This document shows, in pieces, positions 34,095-43,384 of a stretch of DNA of 64,000 nt. The notes under the pieces are model-generated. The model was not told the DNA's origin. It saw only the letters and a list, made by a program, of their open reading frames with translations, and ran no database searches. Every line of letters begins with the position of its first letter. Within the stretch, counting starts at the first letter, position 1. The stretch is from Roseburia sp. GTDB taxonomy: Bacteria; Bacillota; Clostridia; Lachnospirales; Lachnospiraceae. A program made the translations under genes and the position numbers. The DNA is taken from contig JAPFDX010000002.1 in NCBI GenBank assembly GCA_026168605.1, positions 1-64,000 of the forward strand, read 5' to 3'.

Positions 34095-34943
34095 ATGAAC
34101 AAAAGAATCCGACTCGCCGCCATCGACCTTGACGGCACTTTATTTGACAACCACAGCCGCATCTCTCCGCACAATCAGGAGATCATCGAAAAATGCATCG
34201 CGCAGGGCGTTACCATCGTCATTGCAACCGGACGTCCCTACGCCGGGCTTCCGATGGAGGAACTCTCCCGCCTCGGCGTCCGCTACGCCATCACGGCAAA
34301 CGGAGCCGCGGTCTACGCCCTGCCGGAAAAGAACTGTATTTACGAGAGCTGCTTTTCTCCCGATGTGATCTGCCCGATCCTAAGAGAGCTCCAGCGGAAG
34401 GAAATCCATCTGGACATCTTTGTAAACGGGGAAGGGTACAGCTTAAACGACTGTATTCCACGCATCGACCGCATGGATATGCCGGAATCCATCCGCACCT
34501 ACATCAAAAAGACGCGTTTTCTGACAGACGACCTCGCCGCGCTTGTGGAAAACGAACAGCTCGCCGTACAGAAGGCAGTCGCCAACTTCTACCCGCTTCC
34601 CGACGGGACCTTTCTCTACCGCGACGAAGCCATCCGGCTGCTTGCCGCCTGCCCGGACATCACCTTTCTCTCGGGCGGCTACCACAACCTGGAATTTACC
34701 AAAGCCGGGACAAGCAAGGGCTCAAGCCTCCTGTTTCTCTGCCGGCACCTCGGCATTTCCAGAGAGGAGACGCTCGCCATCGGCGACACGCAGAACGATC
34801 TCGACATCTTACAGACCGCAGCAATCGGCGTCGCCATGGGCAACGCGATCCCGGAGGTCAAAAAAAGCGCCGACTTCATCACTCTCACGAATGAGGAAGA
34901 CGGTGTTGCACACGCACTGGAACATTTTATTCTCAACGGGTGA
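34095..34943 (+). CDS. Cof-type HAD-IIB phosphatase
   Basis: 282 aa. Motif I is DLDGTLFD, motif II is IVIATGRPY, and motif III/IV is TSKGSSLLFL...AIGDTQNDLDIL, with the C2-type cap between. These enzymes dephosphorylate sugar phosphates, flavin mononucleotide or pyridoxal phosphate, and the substrate cannot be read from sequence. Start at 34095 because GGAGG lies between it and the in-frame ATG at 34083. The 3' end overlaps the convergent mnmA by 11 bp. Confidence 0.9.
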   Translation: MNKRIRLAAIDLDGTLFDNHSRISPHNQEIIEKCIAQGVTIVIATGRPYAGLPMEELSRLGVRYAITANGAAVYALPEKNCIYESCFSPDVICPILRELQRKEIHLDIFVNGEGYSLNDCIPRIDRMDMPESIRTYIKKTRFLTDDLAALVENEQLAVQKAVANFYPLPDGTFLYRDEAIRLLAACPDITFLSGGYHNLEFTKAGTSKGSSLLFLCRHLGISREETLAIGDTQNDLDILQTAAIGVAMGNAIPEVKKSADFITLTNEEDGVAHALEHFILNG

Positions 34944-36015
34944 TGATCCCTCCCCCGGCGACATACTCGCCGTCGTAGAAGACAACCGCCTGCCCGGGTG
35001 TCACCGCCCGGACGGGCTCTTGAAATTCACAGCAGATCTCATCCTCTGCGGTTCTTCTCACCACGCACCTGCTGCCCGCATGGGAGTAGCGTATCTTGGC
35101 GACAAGCTCCGTGTCCTCACGGATATCCGGCAGCGACATGAAATTCAGCCGGTTCGCATACAGTCTGTCCGTAAACACATCTTCATTGGATCCCAGCACC
35201 ACCTCGTTCGTCTCCGGACGGATCTCCGTCACAAACACCGGGTATCCGAGCGCGATCCCAAGTCCTTTCCGCTGCCCGACCGTATAGTGCGTGATCCCCT
35301 TATGCCTGCCGAGGATCTCCCCCTGCATGGACACAAAATTTCCCGGGGGTGGCACGAGACTGCCGCACTCTCTGTCGATAAATCCCGCATAGTCGTCATC
35401 CGGGATAAAGCAGATCTCCTGACTGTCCTTCTTGTGCGCCACCATCAGTCCGATGTCCTCCGCGATCGCACGGATCTCCTCCTTGGTGTAAGCCCCGACC
35501 GGCATCAGCGTGTGCGCAAGCTGCTCCTGCGTCAGATTAAACAGCGCGTACGTCTGGTCTTTCGCCGCCGTGACAGAATTGCGGATGGCGTATCTGCCAT
35601 TGGAAAGTCTCTCGATCCTCGCGTAATGCCCGGTAGCGATATAGTCCGCGCCGATCTCAAGGCTGCGGCGCAGCAGCGATTCCCACTTCACATAGCGGTT
35701 GCAGGCGATGCACGGGTTGGGCGTGCGCCCTTTCAAGTATTCCGCCACGAAATAATCCATGACATTTTCCTTGAATTCACGCTTGAAATTCATCACATAA
35801 TATGGGATCTCAAGTCTCTCTGCCACGCGTCTGGCATCCTCCACCGCAGAGAGTCCGCAGCATCCGCCGTTTTCCGCCTCCGCGAAATGATCCTCATCCT
35901 GCCAGATCTGCATCGTCACGCCGATGACCTCGTATCCCTGCTCCTTTAACAGCCATGCCGCCACGGAGGAATCCACGCCTCCCGACATTCCGACCACTAC
36001 TTTTTTTCCTGCCAT
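34933..36015 (-). CDS. mnmA: tRNA-specific 2-thiouridylase MnmA
   Basis: 360 aa. It thiolates U34 of Lys, Glu and Gln tRNAs. The PP-loop is GMSGGVDSSVAAWLL at about 9-23. The catalytic cysteines sit in TPNPCIACN and in SQEICFIPDDDY. Length and order match the family throughout. The Shine-Dalgarno before the ATG is weak. The sulfur donor desulfurase is not nearby. Confidence 0.96.
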   Translation of the reverse strand: MAGKKVVVGMSGGVDSSVAAWLLKEQGYEVIGVTMQIWQDEDHFAEAENGGCCGLSAVEDARRVAERLEIPYYVMNFKREFKENVMDYFVAEYLKGRTPNPCIACNRYVKWESLLRRSLEIGADYIATGHYARIERLSNGRYAIRNSVTAAKDQTYALFNLTQEQLAHTLMPVGAYTKEEIRAIAEDIGLMVAHKKDSQEICFIPDDDYAGFIDRECGSLVPPPGNFVSMQGEILGRHKGITHYTVGQRKGLGIALGYPVFVTEIRPETNEVVLGSNEDVFTDRLYANRLNFMSLPDIREDTELVAKIRYSHAGSRCVVRRTAEDEICCEFQEPVRAVTPGQAVVFYDGEYVAGGGIITR

Positions 36016-36059
36016 TACTCTGTCTTTTCCTGCATCACTTTATTTTATCCTCCGCTCTC

Positions 36060-36842
36060 TCAGATCACAGAGTTATAGATCTCACCTGTCTGGTAATTAT
36101 AGGTGTAAATGCCGTTTTTACCGTAAGTGTTCGCCCGCGCTGCCTCCGTCTTTGCGTAGGATTCGATCAGCGCCGCCTGCGTGTCGATCTGGAAACCGTA
36201 AGAGCCGCGTGTGTGGAACAGATCCTTCACCTGATCCATATCCGCTTTCTTAAACGCTTCCTCATCGATCTTTAGCGTGTTGCCCTCGCCGATGGTGATG
36301 CCTACCTCCGCAAGCATCCGCTCGTTCACCTTCGTGTAATTGACCATATTTCGCGCAGCGCGCAGAATACTCTTGGTATTCGACTCCTCCGCCTCGTCGA
36401 GAAGCTCGTTATAATCCTTCACAAACGCGCTGACCGCCTCATAGATGGCTTCCGTGTCATACTCCATCTTCGTGGCGCCGGACTCGTCCTTCGTCTCCAC
36501 CTTCTCAAAGACGGAATCCTTCCCGGATGCCGTCAGAGCCTCCGCGGAATCCCTCATTCCGGACGCAGCATCCTCGATGCGCGCAAGCGTTTTGGAATCA
36601 TCCTTGGACGTGTTTGTCGAAAGGACGTCCTTGATCTCATCACTGTTCTCGCTGTCGCTGTAATAGGCGTCCAGCAGCTTAAAATAACTGCCGCTGCGGA
36701 TCGTCGCATAATCGACATAGCTGATGCCAAGCATATCCGTACCGCCGCCGGACGAAAACGGATTGCGGTTCGTCCGGTTACTGTCCAGACTGGAAAATAA
36801 AACCCCGATCGACGCCGAATCATATCCTGAAATCGTAGCCAT
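36060..36842 (-). CDS. FliD C-terminal-like protein (orphan)
   Basis: 260 aa. Start MATISGYDSA with GGGAG upstream and a good promoter. The second half resembles the flagellar cap FliD C-terminal domain: FVKDYNELLDEAEES, then LAEVGITIGEGNTLKIDEEAFKKADMDQVKDLFH matches the FliD pattern of a conserved YN, a G-I dyad, L-x-x-DE and a final LF. The N-terminal FliD part is missing and no other flagellar genes are near. It may be a secreted or cytoplasmic FliD-derived protein. No signal peptide. Function not established. Confidence 0.75.
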   Translation of the reverse strand: MATISGYDSASIGVLFSSLDSNRTNRNPFSSGGGTDMLGISYVDYATIRSGSYFKLLDAYYSDSENSDEIKDVLSTNTSKDDSKTLARIEDAASGMRDSAEALTASGKDSVFEKVETKDESGATKMEYDTEAIYEAVSAFVKDYNELLDEAEESNTKSILRAARNMVNYTKVNERMLAEVGITIGEGNTLKIDEEAFKKADMDQVKDLFHTRGSYGFQIDTQAALIESYAKTEAARANTYGKNGIYTYNYQTGEIYNSVI

Positions 36843-36895
36843 ATTATCACTCCCTTGAAAAATCCAACTTCCGTGTTCCACTTTTCTATACTACT

Positions 36896-36924
36896 ATATT
36901 AGACAAAATCGCGGGACTTTTCAA
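36896..36924 (-). promoter_or_regulatory. Promoter of the FliD-like gene
   Basis: Minus strand: TTGAAA (36919-36924), a 17-bp spacer and TAATAT (36896-36901), about 54 bp before the ATG. Confidence 0.75.
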
Positions 36925-36954
36925 GCTTTTTCCGATAAAATTCCTCTGACCGCG

Positions 36955-39216
36955 TTATGATCCGCACTTTTTGATCCGGTTTAACCGCTCGTTGACCGCG
37001 AGCATCTCCTCCTTCGTCAGTCCCGATCCCGTTGCTCCCATCAGATTCATCAGGCGGATCGCGGTAAAGCTTCCCATCATCTCCATCATTTTTTCTGCAT
37101 TTTGCAGGGACGCCTCCGGCTTATCCCCGCTGCCGCCAGCCATGCGGCCCATCACGCCGCCCATGATCTCCTGCACCAGGGTTCTTCCCTCCGCAGACTT
37201 TACGATCTCCGACAGCTTGTCATTGAGCGAATAATATCCCTCCGGCGCGGTGATGTCAAACCAGTTTAGGACTGCTCCCTTTTCCCTTAAACGGTAAGCC
37301 TCGTGAAAGGTCTCTGTTTTACGGATCAGGCTCTCGTCGCGGCATTCTCCCGCGACCGCCGCAAGCTCTGTCTCTCCCTCGTTTGGAACATCAAAATAAA
37401 AGAAATGCTCCGCGGATTCTTTTGCGCCGAGACTTTTCCCGTTTGCAAACAGTTCCACCATAGGCTGGTTTGAGTAGACTGTCACCTTCGTCACCGGCTC
37501 CACGCGGTCCACATACCGTTTGCCGCAGATATGCACAAACGGCTCGTCCGACAGCCATGCCTTGTAGGCATAGAAGGCGTCCTTTTTGTATTTGCGGTCA
37601 AAAGTCACAAGACCTTTGTGGTTCTGCCCGTTCTCTCCACCCTCGTTGCGCGCGTCCGCGCCGAAGTCAAACATATTCCACACGTGCGTCGCCCATAGGT
37701 ATTTCCGCGTGAAAAGCTGTTTGATCAGCTCCTCATGATAATATGCCTGATATTCCTCCGTGTAATCGCCCTGCTCGGGGTTTGAGGTGTGCCAGTTTAA
37801 CGCCTCGCAGCCATACTCGCTCACGCCGATGGGCAGCTTTGGGAATTCTTTGTGAAACCGGTCAAGCCACGGTCCGTTCATCGACACGTCCCCGCCATAC
37901 CAGCCGAAATAGTGGTTGTAGGAAACCACGTCCGGGATCTGGATATACGGGTCGTGGATGTCGCACATCGACACGACTGCCACCGTGGTCAGTCTCGTGC
38001 CATCCAGCTTGTGCACCAGATCATTCAGGATGCGGTGGTTTTCCAACAGATCGGGCGTAGAGCTTCCGGTCATCGTGATCTCATTCGACAAGCCCCACAC
38101 CACGATCGACGGATGATTATAATTCTGTATCACAAGCTCCTTCATCTGGGAGACCGTATTTTCGCGCCCGGACGGCATATGGCTGGAAATATAGGGAATC
38201 TCCGCCCAGACTACCATCCCCCTCTCATCACACAGATCATAGAAATACTGGTCGTGCTGGTAATGAGCCAGACGGATCGTTGTCGCTCCCAGCTCACAGA
38301 TCAAGTCCATATCCTCCCTGTGATGCTCCGGCAGCAGCGCGTTTCCGACGCCCCAGCGGTCCTGATGGCGGGAAACGCCGCGCAGCGGGTACTCCTCTCC
38401 ATTTAAAATAAAGCCTCTCTCTGGATCGATCTCATAGGTGCGGCATCCAAAGCGGGTCAAAACCCGGTCAAGCTTCTGATCCCCCTCTGTGAGCAAAACC
38501 TCCGCCGTGTACAGATACGGGTCTTTCCTTCCATTCCAAAGGTGCACGGATGGAAGATCAAACACCGCCTGTGTCTCCGAGACGGCAGCCGTTTTCTCAC
38601 CGACAATGTTCCCCTCCCCGTCCCAGATACGGAATGTCAGGCGCTGATCCGTTTTTGCATTTGTCAAAAATACCTCCACGGAAACCTTTGCATCCGCTCC
38701 CGTCACCTCGGGCGTCACCAGAATCCCCGGTCCCCCGTAATAATCAAGATCAAAATGCGAGGCGCTCACCGCAATGATCTTCACATCGCGGTAAAGTCCT
38801 CCATAAAACGTAAAGTCCGCATTCTGCGGGTACACCCTATCGTTGACGCCGTTGTCCACCGCAACCACAACAAGATTCTCCTCCTGTGTGAGCGCATCCG
38901 TGATATTGACACGCCAGGTGGAATACCCGCCGTCATGACACGCAAGCTTCGACCCGTTGATATACACCTCAGCGGAGGCGTTCGCTCCGCCAAACTCCAG
39001 ATAGTAGACCTCCGCCTCCGGAAGTTCACTTTTTTTGATGATATTGGCATAGTACGCCGTCCCGCGATAGTAATCGTTGCCGCCGTCCTGCCCGTCAATG
39101 TCATTCCATGTATGCGGCAGATTCACCCAGCACCACTTCTTTGGCATCTGCTGCGGGACGCTCGCCGCCTCTTTTGAAAACGCCCATTTTGTATGAAAGC
39201 TGACCATTTCTCTCAT
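36955..39216 (-). CDS. Glycoside hydrolase family 2 (beta-galactosidase-like)
   Basis: 753 aa. An N-terminal sugar-binding jelly roll (about 20-190) and an Ig-like domain precede the TIM barrel. LSNEITMTGS carries the acid/base Glu and GVSEYGCEA the nucleophile Glu. A C-terminal beta domain follows, and finally a Met-rich helical tail of about 90 residues (MEMMGSFTAIRLMNLMG) not needed for GH2 catalysis. No signal peptide, so it acts on imported oligosaccharides. AGGAGG is nine bases upstream of the chosen Met; the longer reading lacks support. Beta-galactosidase is the likeliest activity; beta-glucuronidase is not excluded. Confidence 0.88.
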   Translation of the reverse strand: MREMVSFHTKWAFSKEAASVPQQMPKKWCWVNLPHTWNDIDGQDGGNDYYRGTAYYANIIKKSELPEAEVYYLEFGGANASAEVYINGSKLACHDGGYSTWRVNITDALTQEENLVVVAVDNGVNDRVYPQNADFTFYGGLYRDVKIIAVSASHFDLDYYGGPGILVTPEVTGADAKVSVEVFLTNAKTDQRLTFRIWDGEGNIVGEKTAAVSETQAVFDLPSVHLWNGRKDPYLYTAEVLLTEGDQKLDRVLTRFGCRTYEIDPERGFILNGEEYPLRGVSRHQDRWGVGNALLPEHHREDMDLICELGATTIRLAHYQHDQYFYDLCDERGMVVWAEIPYISSHMPSGRENTVSQMKELVIQNYNHPSIVVWGLSNEITMTGSSTPDLLENHRILNDLVHKLDGTRLTTVAVVSMCDIHDPYIQIPDVVSYNHYFGWYGGDVSMNGPWLDRFHKEFPKLPIGVSEYGCEALNWHTSNPEQGDYTEEYQAYYHEELIKQLFTRKYLWATHVWNMFDFGADARNEGGENGQNHKGLVTFDRKYKKDAFYAYKAWLSDEPFVHICGKRYVDRVEPVTKVTVYSNQPMVELFANGKSLGAKESAEHFFYFDVPNEGETELAAVAGECRDESLIRKTETFHEAYRLREKGAVLNWFDITAPEGYYSLNDKLSEIVKSAEGRTLVQEIMGGVMGRMAGGSGDKPEASLQNAEKMMEMMGSFTAIRLMNLMGATGSGLTKEEMLAVNERLNRIKKCGS

Positions 39217-39333
39217 CTGTTTTTCCCTCCTGTCACCGTGCCTTATTTTCTTCCGGTATATTACAAAAACCGGCACACTTCTTATTCTAACATATTTTGG
39301 GCAAAACACTCTGTAAAAATACATCGTCAGTCT

Positions 39334-41727
39334 TTAGTCGATCATCCGGATCCGCTCCACAAGCGTCTGTCTCTTGGAATACCAGACTGCCACTACCGCA
39401 AAGATGCCTGTCACCGCAAGCAGTGCAATGGCAAACACGAGGAGTTCCGTTACCGGAAAACAGTATACCAATTCTCCAAAGAGCTGGAACCCGTTCAGCG
39501 CACGCACAAGCATGGCACCGACCGCGCCGCCCAGTACCACGGCAATGCCAAGCGTCGCCAGCACATACCACAAACATTCTGCAACCAGCATGAAGGACAC
39601 CTGTCTTGCCGTCATCCCAATGGACTGTAACACGCCAAGCTCCTGCTGCCTTGCGATCAGATTCGTCATCAGCGTATTCACCAGATTCACCAGTGAGAAC
39701 AAGAATAAAAACGCCAAAAGCAGATAGATGCCACCCGCCATCTGCATCAGATATGTCTCATACACCGCTGCGACATCCGTCCGCGCTGTAATCTCAAGTA
39801 CCGGATTTTCCAGCAACTGAAAGATCGCTGTGCGCAGCGCATCGCTGTCCGTTCCGGTATGGACATTCCAGCAGGTATCAAGGTTCGCAATATCGGGATA
39901 AATTTTATGTGCCACATCCTCCGGCATCGCAAAGAGCGCTCCGATCCCCGTGCCGTCAGAGGCGCCGCTCTTTGCAATGCCCATCACGGTAACCTCGAAC
40001 GTTCCACCATCCGGCAGATGCACTGCAAGACGGTCTCCTACCGCGGGTGTATAGTCGTAGTACATCGCCAGAAGATGATCTGAAGCGTCCGTAATGATGA
40101 TACCGTTCTGCTCTGCCAACTCGTCATAGTCCGCAGTCCCCTCTATAAGAGCATCCTGCGGCAGCCACCGCTCCATCATTTCCCGGTTAAATACCTGTAT
40201 CTGAAACCACTCCGTCTTCCCCGGCAGCACAAATTCCGCCGCCGTACACTGGTGCGGTGTGATCTTCTCTACCCCGTCCAGCGCCAGAAGCTCCTTCTGC
40301 AGGCTCTCATCTAGCGGATTGTCCCGTGCCGTGTCGGGAATGTTCTCAAACCCCACCGAGTCATGCCATGAGATCGTATAATTGGCACCGTCCCCCATCG
40401 CCGCAACCGCCATGTTTTCCACATCGATCGAGCGCAGGACCGTCGCTGCCGCCAACACAAAGACGCCCGTCATGCCAAGCGACACAAGCGTCATCACCGC
40501 CTTTTTTCTGCTCCGGTAAAAATTCATCCCCGCCAGCGTCGCAGGCGTGATGCGGCGGGCACTCCTGCGCCCTTTTCTGCGGTCTGTATCCGCTGTGTAG
40601 CCGCTGTTCCGCACCGCCTCGATCGGAGAGACCTTCGCCGCCAGACGCACCGGCGTGTTAGTCGATAAAAATACCATGAAGGCTGTCGCCGCCACAACGC
40701 CCAACAGATACGGAAGATTTCCCGAAAAGCTCCAGTAAGCGGGATTCGTAAAATAGCCGACCGCCCCGCCGATGAGCAGCCCCACCGAAATTCCGACAGC
40801 CGAGAGAACTGCTCCCTCGCGGCGCACAATACGGCGGATCTGTTTCGGCGTTGTTCCGATAACCTTGAGTTTTCCGTATTCCCTCAGCTTTCCACGCACC
40901 GAAATATAAAAAATACTGTAAATGACAAACGCGCAGGCAACCAGGATCAAAAGCGCAACCGGCACATAGACCAGCGTGCTCCCCGCGCGAAAGCCTTGCA
41001 TATCAAAATAGTTCGAACTGTAAAAAATCTGATCCTCCAAAACGCCTTCCCCGGCAAGAAATGCCGCAATATCCGCCTTTAGCTGATCCATATCCGGACT
41101 TTTATCCGCCCCCACAAAGCGAAGGCGAAACTCAAACAACGGCTCTCCCTGCGCCATCTCCTCCACAAATTCCCGTGAAACGATCAGCATAAAATAGCGC
41201 GAGGTGTTCTCCGCATCCATGATTCCGGTCACGGTGTAGTCCTGCTCGCCCATCCCAAGATCCATGTGGATTTTTTGTCCGGTCTCCACCGGCAGATCAA
41301 AATACTCCAAAAATGCGCGCTCCACCAGAATCTCATCCGCGCGCCGGGGCATCTCTCCCGTATAGGGAGGCTTTTTCCCAAGATCCATCCAGTTTTCATC
41401 CGCATATTCCACGCTCAGCACGCTGTCCTCATAACGCGATGTGCCGTAGTCCTGTGACAATCCAAACCTTTCCACCTTCGGATTTGCCGCAAGCCTGTCG
41501 ATCATCGCCTGATCACAGTTTACGACAACCGCCTGGTATTGTCCCCTGATATCATCCTCTGTCTTGCGTTCCAACGCAGAGGCCGAGCAAAAAATTGCCA
41601 CCATAAGCGCAGATGCCAGCGCGATTGCCAGGATCACAAAGAGATTGCGCCGTCTGTCTGCCTTCATGCTCCGGTTTGCCAGTTTTTTTACGATGGCGTT
41701 CGTATCATTCTCAAATGGTAAATTCAT
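39334..41727 (-). CDS. FtsX/MacB-type ABC transporter permease
   Basis: 797 aa. A first membrane helix (about 30-52) precedes a large extracytoplasmic domain, then a three-helix FtsX block (around 275-375), another helix near 420, a second extracytoplasmic domain and a final FtsX block to the C-terminus. Such permeases usually act as mechanotransmission devices, lipoprotein extractors or antimicrobial-peptide resistance pumps rather than simple importers. It lies 13 bp after its ATPase gene. Start MNLPFEN, with GGGGGTGG upstream. A MerR regulator and a two-component system flank the pair. Confidence 0.9.
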   Translation of the reverse strand: MNLPFENDTNAIVKKLANRSMKADRRRNLFVILAIALASALMVAIFCSASALERKTEDDIRGQYQAVVVNCDQAMIDRLAANPKVERFGLSQDYGTSRYEDSVLSVEYADENWMDLGKKPPYTGEMPRRADEILVERAFLEYFDLPVETGQKIHMDLGMGEQDYTVTGIMDAENTSRYFMLIVSREFVEEMAQGEPLFEFRLRFVGADKSPDMDQLKADIAAFLAGEGVLEDQIFYSSNYFDMQGFRAGSTLVYVPVALLILVACAFVIYSIFYISVRGKLREYGKLKVIGTTPKQIRRIVRREGAVLSAVGISVGLLIGGAVGYFTNPAYWSFSGNLPYLLGVVAATAFMVFLSTNTPVRLAAKVSPIEAVRNSGYTADTDRRKGRRSARRITPATLAGMNFYRSRKKAVMTLVSLGMTGVFVLAAATVLRSIDVENMAVAAMGDGANYTISWHDSVGFENIPDTARDNPLDESLQKELLALDGVEKITPHQCTAAEFVLPGKTEWFQIQVFNREMMERWLPQDALIEGTADYDELAEQNGIIITDASDHLLAMYYDYTPAVGDRLAVHLPDGGTFEVTVMGIAKSGASDGTGIGALFAMPEDVAHKIYPDIANLDTCWNVHTGTDSDALRTAIFQLLENPVLEITARTDVAAVYETYLMQMAGGIYLLLAFLFLFSLVNLVNTLMTNLIARQQELGVLQSIGMTARQVSFMLVAECLWYVLATLGIAVVLGGAVGAMLVRALNGFQLFGELVYCFPVTELLVFAIALLAVTGIFAVVAVWYSKRQTLVERIRMID

Positions 41728-41740
41728 TCCGCCACCCCCT

Positions 41741-42406
41741 CTAATCGACAATTCTTCCATCTTCAATCCGCACAATACGGTCTGCGAGCTGCGCGATCTC
41801 ATCATTGTGGGTAATCATTACGATCGTCTGATGGAATTCCCTGCCTGTCCGCTGCAAAAGCCCCAGCACATCCGCGCTCGTTTTGCTGTCGAGATTTCCG
41901 GTCGGCTCGTCCGCCAGCACGATCGCCGGCTTTGTGATCAGCGCGCGGGCGATCGCCACCCTCTGCTGCTGTCCGCCGGAGAGATTATTTGGCATATTGG
42001 AAAGCTTCTCCTCAAGCCCCAGCATCCCGACGACCTCCGCCATAAATTTCCGGTCGACCGTATCCCCGTCGAGTTCCACCGGAAGCGCAATGTTCTCATA
42101 CACATTCAAGATTGGCACCAGATTGTAATTCTGGAAAATAAATCCGATATTTCTGCGCCGGAAGATCGTAAGCTGCTCGTCATTCATCTTTGCAAGTTCT
42201 TTTCCCCGCACCATCACACTCCCCGACGTCGGATTATCAAGCCCGCCCATCATGTGTAAAAGTGTGGATTTGCCCGAGCCCGATGTCCCGACAACCGCCA
42301 CAAATTCTCCTTCCTCCACCGAAAAACTCACGCCGTCCAGCGCCCTTGTAATGTTCGGCTCTGTGCCATAATATTTTTTTAGGTCTGTTGTCTGTAAAAT
42401 GGTCAT
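41741..42406 (-). CDS. ABC transporter ATP-binding protein, LolD/MacB type
   Basis: 221 aa. Walker A is GTSGSGKSTLLH, the Q-loop is FIFQNYNLV, the signature is LSGGQQQR, Walker B is VLADEPTGNLD, and the H-loop is MITHN. The family energises FtsX-type permeases, and the following gene is exactly such a permease. Start MTILQ is preferred; an in-frame Met at 42451 reads through the promoter area. Confidence 0.94.
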   Translation of the reverse strand: MTILQTTDLKKYYGTEPNITRALDGVSFSVEEGEFVAVVGTSGSGKSTLLHMMGGLDNPTSGSVMVRGKELAKMNDEQLTIFRRRNIGFIFQNYNLVPILNVYENIALPVELDGDTVDRKFMAEVVGMLGLEEKLSNMPNNLSGGQQQRVAIARALITKPAIVLADEPTGNLDSKTSADVLGLLQRTGREFHQTIVMITHNDEIAQLADRIVRIEDGRIVD

Positions 42407-42495
42407 ACAAATACCGCCTTTCTTTTTAGATAGGCATATCTTACCTCCCAAATGTTGCAGAAATGTCCTAAAATAGATTCTTTTTTATCTCTACC

Positions 42496-42524
42496 TTGTT
42501 TTTCTTTTTCTTATCCTATATAAT
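42496..42524 (+). promoter_or_regulatory. Promoter of the MerR-type gene
   Basis: TTGTTT (42496-42501), a 17-bp spacer and TATAAT (42519-42524). The spacer is not the stretched 19 bp of classical MerR-activated promoters, so activation by distortion is unlikely at this promoter. Confidence 0.6.
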
Positions 42525-42562
42525 ACCCCGTACAATAACGGTACAGTCAAGTGAGGATTTTT

Positions 42563-43384
42563 ATGCGAAAGGAACAGGACACGCTCTTTACGATCGGGCA
42601 ATTTGCCGCCCTCCATGAAATCAATAAGAAAACCTTAATGTGGTATGATGAAATCGGTCTGCTAAAGCCTGCGTGCACCGGAGAAAACGGCTACCGCTAT
42701 TACAGCTACCAGCAAAGCGCGGCGCTTGAGACAATCCTGATGCTGCGGGAATTAAATGTCTCGCTGGAAGAGATCAAACAATTTATGCAAAACCGCACGA
42801 TCGACCGCTTTGAGGCGCTCTTGCAGGAAAAAATTGCCGAACTAAACCAGACGATCTCCCATTTAAAATCCGTACAAAAGGTTCTGAGCGGTCACCAGCA
42901 GGATATGAATACCCTGCGCTCCTTGGATCTGTCGGCGATCACCCTCGTGGAAAAACCGTGCAGCTATCTGGCGGCTGTCGCTGCGACTGCAGATCTGCCC
43001 TTTGAAAAAGAAGTGGAGCGTGTGATCGCCGAGGCGAAAAAATACCAGCTCCGCCGACTGCACGACGCCTCCTACGGCTCCATGACCCCTGTCGAAAATC
43101 TGTATCAGGGCAACTTCAGCGCCTACACCGCTTTATATATCGAGATGCCGCTGCCGGCTTCCAAAAAAGGACTGCATCTGCGCCCTGCCGGAACATACCT
43201 CCGGGCATTTTGCAAGGGAAGCTGGGACAGACTCCCGGACAGATACAGAGAAATCCTTGACTATGCCAATAAGCAGGGACTTTCCCTCTACGGCTATGCC
43301 TATGAGACGGGTATCAATGAACTTGTCATTGACAATATGGACGATTATATCACACAGATTGAGATACCTGTGAAGCCGAAATAA
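42563..43384 (+). CDS. MerR-family regulator with GyrI-like effector domain
   Basis: 273 aa. The winged helix (FTIGQFAALHEINKKTLMWYDEIGLLKPA) and coiled-coil linker (about 85-115) precede a BmrR/GyrI-like ligand domain (about 125-273) of the multidrug-binding kind. Start at ATG 42563, with GAGG upstream. It is divergent from the ABC ATPase/permease pair, which it may control in response to a small toxic compound. Its 3' end overlaps the convergent histidine kinase gene by 35 bp. Confidence 0.9.
   Translation: MRKEQDTLFTIGQFAALHEINKKTLMWYDEIGLLKPACTGENGYRYYSYQQSAALETILMLRELNVSLEEIKQFMQNRTIDRFEALLQEKIAELNQTISHLKSVQKVLSGHQQDMNTLRSLDLSAITLVEKPCSYLAAVAATADLPFEKEVERVIAEAKKYQLRRLHDASYGSMTPVENLYQGNFSAYTALYIEMPLPASKKGLHLRPAGTYLRAFCKGSWDRLPDRYREILDYANKQGLSLYGYAYETGINELVIDNMDDYITQIEIPVKPK

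Noticed and set aside
34543..35949. 468-aa plus-strand frame across HAD and mnmA
   Set aside because: It runs out of frame through the HAD gene and antisense through mnmA, both clear genes; no ribosome site.
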